A DNA stretch of 21,014 nucleotides from Saccoglossus kowalevskii. Taxonomy: Eukaryota; Hemichordata; Enteropneusta; Harrimaniidae. Position numbers and translations under genes: made by a program. Location: contig NW_003155277.1 of assembly GCF_000003605.2 (NCBI RefSeq), forward strand, positions 14,242 to 35,255, given 5' to 3'. The first letter of the stretch is position 1, and every line of letters begins with the position of its first letter. Positions 18,701 through 21,014 of this stretch are shown here, piece by piece. Under the pieces are notes generated by a model. It was not told the origin of the DNA. It worked only from the letters and a program-made list of their open reading frames with translations, and searched no databases.

Positions 18701-19587
18701 CAGACAATTGCCCCATCTCCACAGACAACCATTCTCTTCTACTTGTTTGTACTTACATCAAACTGAATGCCAAAGTAATTGACAGCAATCTCTACACCTC
18801 TGGTAACAGGATCTGTTTTACCAACTCTATCAAATACTATATTAATAGTAGAGATGACAATCTTCCATAGACAATACATAGAGAATATATATCCCATGAA
18901 ATTAAAATATTTGCCTTGTAAAGTACGTGAATATATGATCCTCTCCTGGAAAATGAAAATAAGTACAAGAAATAATTACCACCGAGGGCGCTTTCTCTTA
19001 ATATTAAAATACTGTGAAATGCTTTAATTTCACAGGACAATTTCCGTGAGTTTGAAGTATTTTTTCCTTCACCCATTGAAAATCATCAAAACAAAGAATT
19101 TCTAGTAGTGAATAATAAATGGTTTACAACAGTTTCTATATGATACTGTCTTTACCCATGATCCTTTGCCCATAGTTTCAGGTGTTTCTCAAATTCTACA
19201 TTTTTTTTATTTAAATTTAGACGAGTATTATTTTGAATATTTTTTATGAACAATTTGCCAACTTATTTATTTATCATAATGGAATCAACTCAGCAATATA
19301 CAAAATATAAATATTTAAAACATATTTAAATCAATGTTCATTGCAAAATATTGAGAAATGTACAGTATATTTTGGTTTTGACTTGAAAATCAACTTTCCC
19401 AGCAGTCAACAAGCAGACTCAACTTGATGATGGCTCAGAATCCCTACAACATCAGTTCTGTTAGAGGGCGCACTTTTTAAATCATCTGTATTTCTTACCT
19501 TTGTATTATGTAGGTCAACAACCTCCAAGAAAAGTTGTCTACTGAGTTCCTCATAAGCATTAACTTCCTGTTGTAATTGACTTATAC
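12502..19587 (-). CDS. GPR89: Golgi pH regulator (GPR89/GPHR), C-terminal half, five exons, 5' end outside the window
   Basis: GPHR is a multi-pass membrane protein of the Golgi. It is reported to be an anion channel needed for Golgi acidification, and is related to the plant GTG1/GTG2 proteins. The joined exons 19587-19499, 18945-18757, 17219-17130, 13707-13642 and 12708-12502 give about 212 residues against about 455 in the vertebrate protein. They cover the family's C-terminal domain (ABA_GPCR type). Hallmarks are Glu-Glu-Leu-Ser-Arg-Gln-Leu-Phe-Leu-Glu, DRVGKTDPVTRG, FFYAISSSKSS, FNFYHRWFDVIFLVSALSS and a final Gln-Ala-Pro-Glu-Lys. At least four membrane segments are visible. All junctions are in phase with GT-AG introns of 553, 1537, 3422 and 933 bp. 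No frameshift or stop interrupts it, so it looks functional. No exon was found between 19588 and 21014, so the upstream intron exceeds 1.4 kb. Confidence 0.96.
13528..13596 (-). pseudogene. Decayed partial duplicate of GPR89 exon 13642-13707
   Basis: On the minus strand this segment repeats exon 13707-13642 and its downstream intron. ATTGCTATCTCCACAAGC matches TATGCTATCTCCAGTAGC, then AAATCTTCTAGT matches AAGTCTTCTAGT. GTGAATACCACCTAAC matches the donor region GTGAGTACCACTTAAC, and CACTGTGAAAT matches TACTATGAAAAT. Between these, 30 exon bases are replaced by 3, a 27-nt loss that keeps the codon frame (Ile-Ala-Ile-Ser-Thr-Ser-Lys-Ser-Ser-Ser-His). The donor has changed from GTGAGT to GTGAAT and the original acceptor is not preserved, so it is probably not spliced in. 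Confidence 0.75.
13642..13707 (-). CDS. GPR89: GPR89 internal exon (FFYAISSSKSS)
   Basis: A 66-bp exon (22 codons, phase 0 at both ends) with acceptor GCTTTTCAG|TTTTTC and donor ATG|GTGAGT. It encodes Phe-Phe-Tyr-Ala-Ile-Ser-Ser-Ser-Lys-Ser-Ser followed by a hydrophobic helix ending Leu-Ala-Gln-Ile-Met, one of the most conserved parts of the family. A decayed copy lies just downstream in the next intron. Confidence 0.95.
15090..15735. repeat. Old diverged tandem duplication inside a GPR89 intron
   Basis: Copy A (about 15090-15300) and copy B (about 15455-15735) share TTTTTTCACT, CTAAYTAAAARTGATAA, AACATGCATTTATGTTCTGT, AACTTATGTA, GCCATAG, TTTTTTTCTCT, then TCCTGCAATMA and ATTTAATAA in the same order. 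The offset grows from about 364 to 448 bp, showing insertions in copy B. No coding content is recognised; it may derive from an old transposable element. Confidence 0.65.
17000..17057. repeat. 18-bp inverted repeat containing GGTCATGACC palindromes
   Basis: TGGTCATGACTATAATAT (17000-17017) pairs with ATATTATGGTCATGACCA (17040-17057) with one mismatch across a 22-nt loop. Each arm itself contains a GGTCATGAC(C) palindrome. It lies about 70 nt inside the intron after the GPR89 exon ending at 17130. Confidence 0.8.
17130..17219 (-). CDS. GPR89: GPR89 internal exon (membrane segment)
   Basis: A 90-bp exon of 30 codons, phase 0 at both ends, with acceptor ATATTTCCAG|GTT and donor AAG|GTAAGA. It begins Val-Lys-Phe-Trp-Ser-Gln, continues with a membrane helix (Ile-Ser-Phe-Ile-Leu-Val-Gly-Ile-Ile-Ile-Val-Thr-Ser) and ends Ile-Arg-Gly-Leu-Leu-Ile-Asn-Leu-Thr-Lys, matching the family order exactly. 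Confidence 0.96.
17271..17480. repeat. 70-bp tandem repeat, three identical units
   Basis: Units begin GTAGAAGCATTGGAATTAGT at 17271, 17341 and 17411 and end GTTTATATAT. All 70 positions agree in all three copies, so the duplication is very recent. It sits in the GPR89 intron about 50 nt before the acceptor of exon 17219-17130, where the branch point and pyrimidine tract would be expected. Confidence 0.97.
17696..17733. repeat. Inverted unit at the minisatellite edge
   Basis: ATGGGGCAATTG (17696-17707) is an exact inverse of CAATTGCCCCAT (17722-17733), with a 14-nt loop. The left piece is a minisatellite unit fragment in reverse orientation, immediately outside the array. Confidence 0.85.
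17721..18729. repeat. 21-bp minisatellite, about 48 units, in a GPR89 intron
   Basis: The unit is CAATTGCCCC(A/G)TC(C/T)CC(A/G)CAGA on plus. Variants occur in blocks: GTCCCCGCAG, ATCCCCGCAG, ATCTCCACAG and ATCTCCGCAG. Two adjacent units near 18300-18325 lack two bases (CTCCAGAC), and one unit (about 18110-18140) has TTGTCCC or TTTCCCC changes. Because 21 bp is seven codons, long frames stay open on both strands (up to 393 codons); these are artefacts of the repeat. On the minus strand, which is the GPR89 transcript, the array is G-rich. In the GC-type blocks it reads GGGGACGGGG once per unit. It starts about 27 nt after the splice donor at 18756. Confidence 0.97.
18757..18945 (-). CDS. GPR89: GPR89 internal exon (DRVGKTDPVTRG)
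   Basis: A 189-bp exon of 63 codons, phase 0 at both ends, with acceptor CATTTTCCAG|GAGAGG and donor GAT|GTAAGT. It encodes Glu-Arg, then Gly-Lys-Tyr-Phe-Asn-Phe, a membrane helix around Gly-Tyr-Ile-Phe-Ser-Met-Tyr-Cys-Leu-Trp-Lys, the diagnostic DRVGKTDPVTRG loop, and Asn-Tyr-Phe-Gly-Ile-Gln-Phe-Asp. The donor is followed almost directly by the 21-bp minisatellite. Confidence 0.97.
19499..19587 (-). CDS. GPR89: GPR89 internal exon (EELSRQLFLE), most 5' exon in the window
   Basis: An 89-bp exon with acceptor TGTACCCAG|GT and donor AAG|GTAAGA. It starts with two bases of a split codon, then 29 codons containing Gln-Gln-Glu-Val-Asn-Ala-Tyr-Glu-Glu-Leu-Ser-Arg-Gln-Leu-Phe-Leu-Glu and ending Asn-Thr-Lys. 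The family has a soluble, partly coiled segment here, between the N- and C-terminal membrane blocks. The preceding exon (the conserved Gly-Phe-Trp-Gly region) was not found in the rest of the window. Confidence 0.94.
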
Positions 19588-19957
19588 CTGGGTACATAGA
19601 TAAGGTCATGTGACAACCATGTGACTCTCTAAACACTGAAACAAATTATGATGCTTGAAATTCTACTGATCAAATTGTACTACCATGACAACCATAAATC
19701 AAAACTAATGTATGGGATAGATAGCCGATGGAAAATAAACAGGGGTGCAGCCGATTTATTTATTTAGTGTCTGGGTTTCTAGACTATTTAGTGCTGGTAA
19801 ACAAGTCATTGAAAATGACACAGTCCCCGTTAAGTTCTCTTTGTGCTCATCATATTAAAGCGGAGGGGTTGTCGCGAGCGTGTCCTTGAAACTTGAGTTC
19901 CAAGTGGCGTATACAACAGATTGTTTATTTACATCAAAACACGTGTTTCGTGTCATA

Positions 19958-20330
19958 GTAATATGGCCAAAATAAAAACAGCCGTTATTCAGCCATCTTT
20001 GATCTGATTATGAAACACACTGATATGTATGATGTATGTGCCAAATACGAATGAAAATGGTACATAAATTGTGGAAATATAGTAGTAAGGCCAAAAAGTC
20101 AGATGGCTGTCAATCGGCCATCCTTGACCAGATTTTGAAACAAATTGACATGGATATGCATCCTAACATGTATAAAGTACATGTATGTGCCAAATTTGAA
20201 TGAAAACTGACAGAGCACGTCCAAGATACCGCATAAAAAAACAAAAACAAGATGCCTGCCAGTCGACCATCTTTGATCCATCATGGACATGTATCCTAAC
20301 ATGCCAAGTTGTTTAGCGGGGTTAATGAAC
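19958..20330. repeat. Diverged tandem repeat, three units of about 75-150 bp
   Basis: Three units share CAGCCATCTTTGATCTGAT, CGGCCATCCTTGACCAGAT or CGACCATCTTTGATCCAT, starting near 19990, 20115 and 20265. The first two also share TGAAACAMAYTGA, ATGTATGTGCCAAATWYGAATGAAAA and TRAGGCCAAAA, and the last two share GCATCCTAACATG or GTATCCTAACATG. Related GATGGCTGCCAGTCGGCCATC-type repeats are dispersed in marine invertebrate genomes (recollection, not checked). Confidence 0.7.
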
Positions 20331-20604
20331 ATGTGACATATCTGGTTGACGAGGTCATCCGTTTTAACCTGGTCCAACTGACCCGGATCTATTGCAGTGA
20401 GGCTAGCATTAATCCAATCTGATTAAAATCTGATGTAGTGTACGGGCTTTAATTATTTTGGCTATAAACTTGTTTTAATTTTATTTTTTTTACTTTTGTT
20501 ATTAATGCCCTTTTATTTTATTATTTTACTTTGATTTTGATTTTTTTAATTCCGCCCTACCTACATCTGATCCGACGCCTATGTAAGTCCCGTTCAAATC
20601 TCGC

Positions 20605-20657
20605 GTAAGTAACAGCCAATCACAGTCCCCCTTTTATACAGGCTGTCGGTTGCTTAC
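20605..20657. repeat. Inverted repeat flanking CCAAT and TATA-like motifs
   Basis: GTAAGTAACAGCC (20605-20617) pairs with GGCTGTCGGTTGCTTAC (20641-20657), allowing a 4-base bulge and one mismatch. The loop contains AATCACAG and TTTTATA. On plus, CCAAT (20616-20620) and TTTTATA (20632-20638) are spaced like a core promoter, but no plus-strand gene follows within the window. Confidence 0.5.
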
Positions 20658-21014
20658 TTTTCAGTGTATACGGGCAATTCTTCTGTACATTTATATTTTG
20701 CCCACTTGAATAAACCATTAATAGAAAATTGCTAGTATATTTTTATTTGCAAAAGAAATTCCACAGCATTTTACAATTTTTGTCATTTCATTGAATATTT
20801 TTTTCACTTCCAACAAATGTGTACACTTCCAGATACATCTTCGCCAGCCAAGGTTCGTTCATTCAGTCATCGCTTCAATTTTACATCACTGAGCATAATT
20901 ATCTAGAATGGAAGCAAAAAAAAAGTAAATCGTAATGATTAGAACACTGTAAACAGCTATAGTAAACAATGCAAACTGATTTTAAATTGTATAGCGGTCA
21001 CCGGCCCACGGCAT
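20658..21014. other. Non-coding, probably upstream GPR89 intron
   Basis: AT-rich, with no open frame of note and no exon of the GPR89 N-terminal half on minus. It is read as part of the long intron upstream of exon 19587-19499. Confidence 0.5.

Noticed and set aside
17687-18870. Long open frames on both strands (up to 393 codons) encoding seven-residue repeats
   Set aside because: They are the 21-bp minisatellite read in several frames. The array is intronic to GPR89, and the two short units shift frame without consequence.
20580-20610. Possible tRNA-derived SINE (GTTCAAATC, B-box-like)
   Set aside because: No matching A box at the right distance and no A-rich or repeated tail.

Overview
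The window is AT-rich eukaryotic nuclear DNA, almost certainly from an invertebrate animal. It shows short exons with GT-AG introns, a conserved animal gene, many tandem repeats and hairpins, and recurring AGAGGGCGCT and ATGGCNGC motifs. Nothing bacterial is present: no operons, Shine-Dalgarno sites or long ORFs outside repeats. A marine deuterostome or lophotrochozoan fits the style, but the phylum cannot be fixed from this sequence alone.

The only confidently identified gene is on the minus strand at the right: the 3' half of GPR89, encoding the Golgi pH regulator (GPHR). Five consecutive exons (19587-19499, 18945-18757, 17219-17130, 13707-13642, 12708-12502) join in phase at good splice sites. 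They encode about 212 residues, ending with the family's characteristic C-terminus. The N-terminal exons lie beyond position 21014. A poly(A) signal candidate sits at 12311-12306.

The GPR89 introns hold several repeats. A 21-bp minisatellite of about 48 units begins about 27 nt from one splice donor. Three identical 70-bp units lie close to the acceptor of the same intron. A decayed copy of exon 13707-13642 lies just downstream of that exon. There is also an old tandem duplication (about 15090-15735), a hairpin at 17000-17057 and a diverged repeat at 19958-20330.

Left of GPR89, 11240-12500 is a field of CCAAT-containing repeats with a 72-bp tandem core. At 9850-10781 a weaker minus-strand three-exon model encodes an unrecognised cysteine-containing protein, with a 145-bp foldback inside one of its introns.

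Positions 1-9600 contain no recognisable gene. They hold a 34-bp satellite (1-921), a degenerate repeat (1812-1945), a perfect 15-bp-stem hairpin (2722-2755), three repeat units of 75 bp (7429-7663) and a GC-richer repeat (5472-5632). A plus-strand promoter-like block at 3790-4000 has two DR1 nuclear-receptor sites, a TATA box and an ATGGCGCCC start followed by a splice donor. A perfect palindromic AGGTCA-TCA-TGACCT site lies 180 bp downstream. No downstream exon for that promoter was identified.
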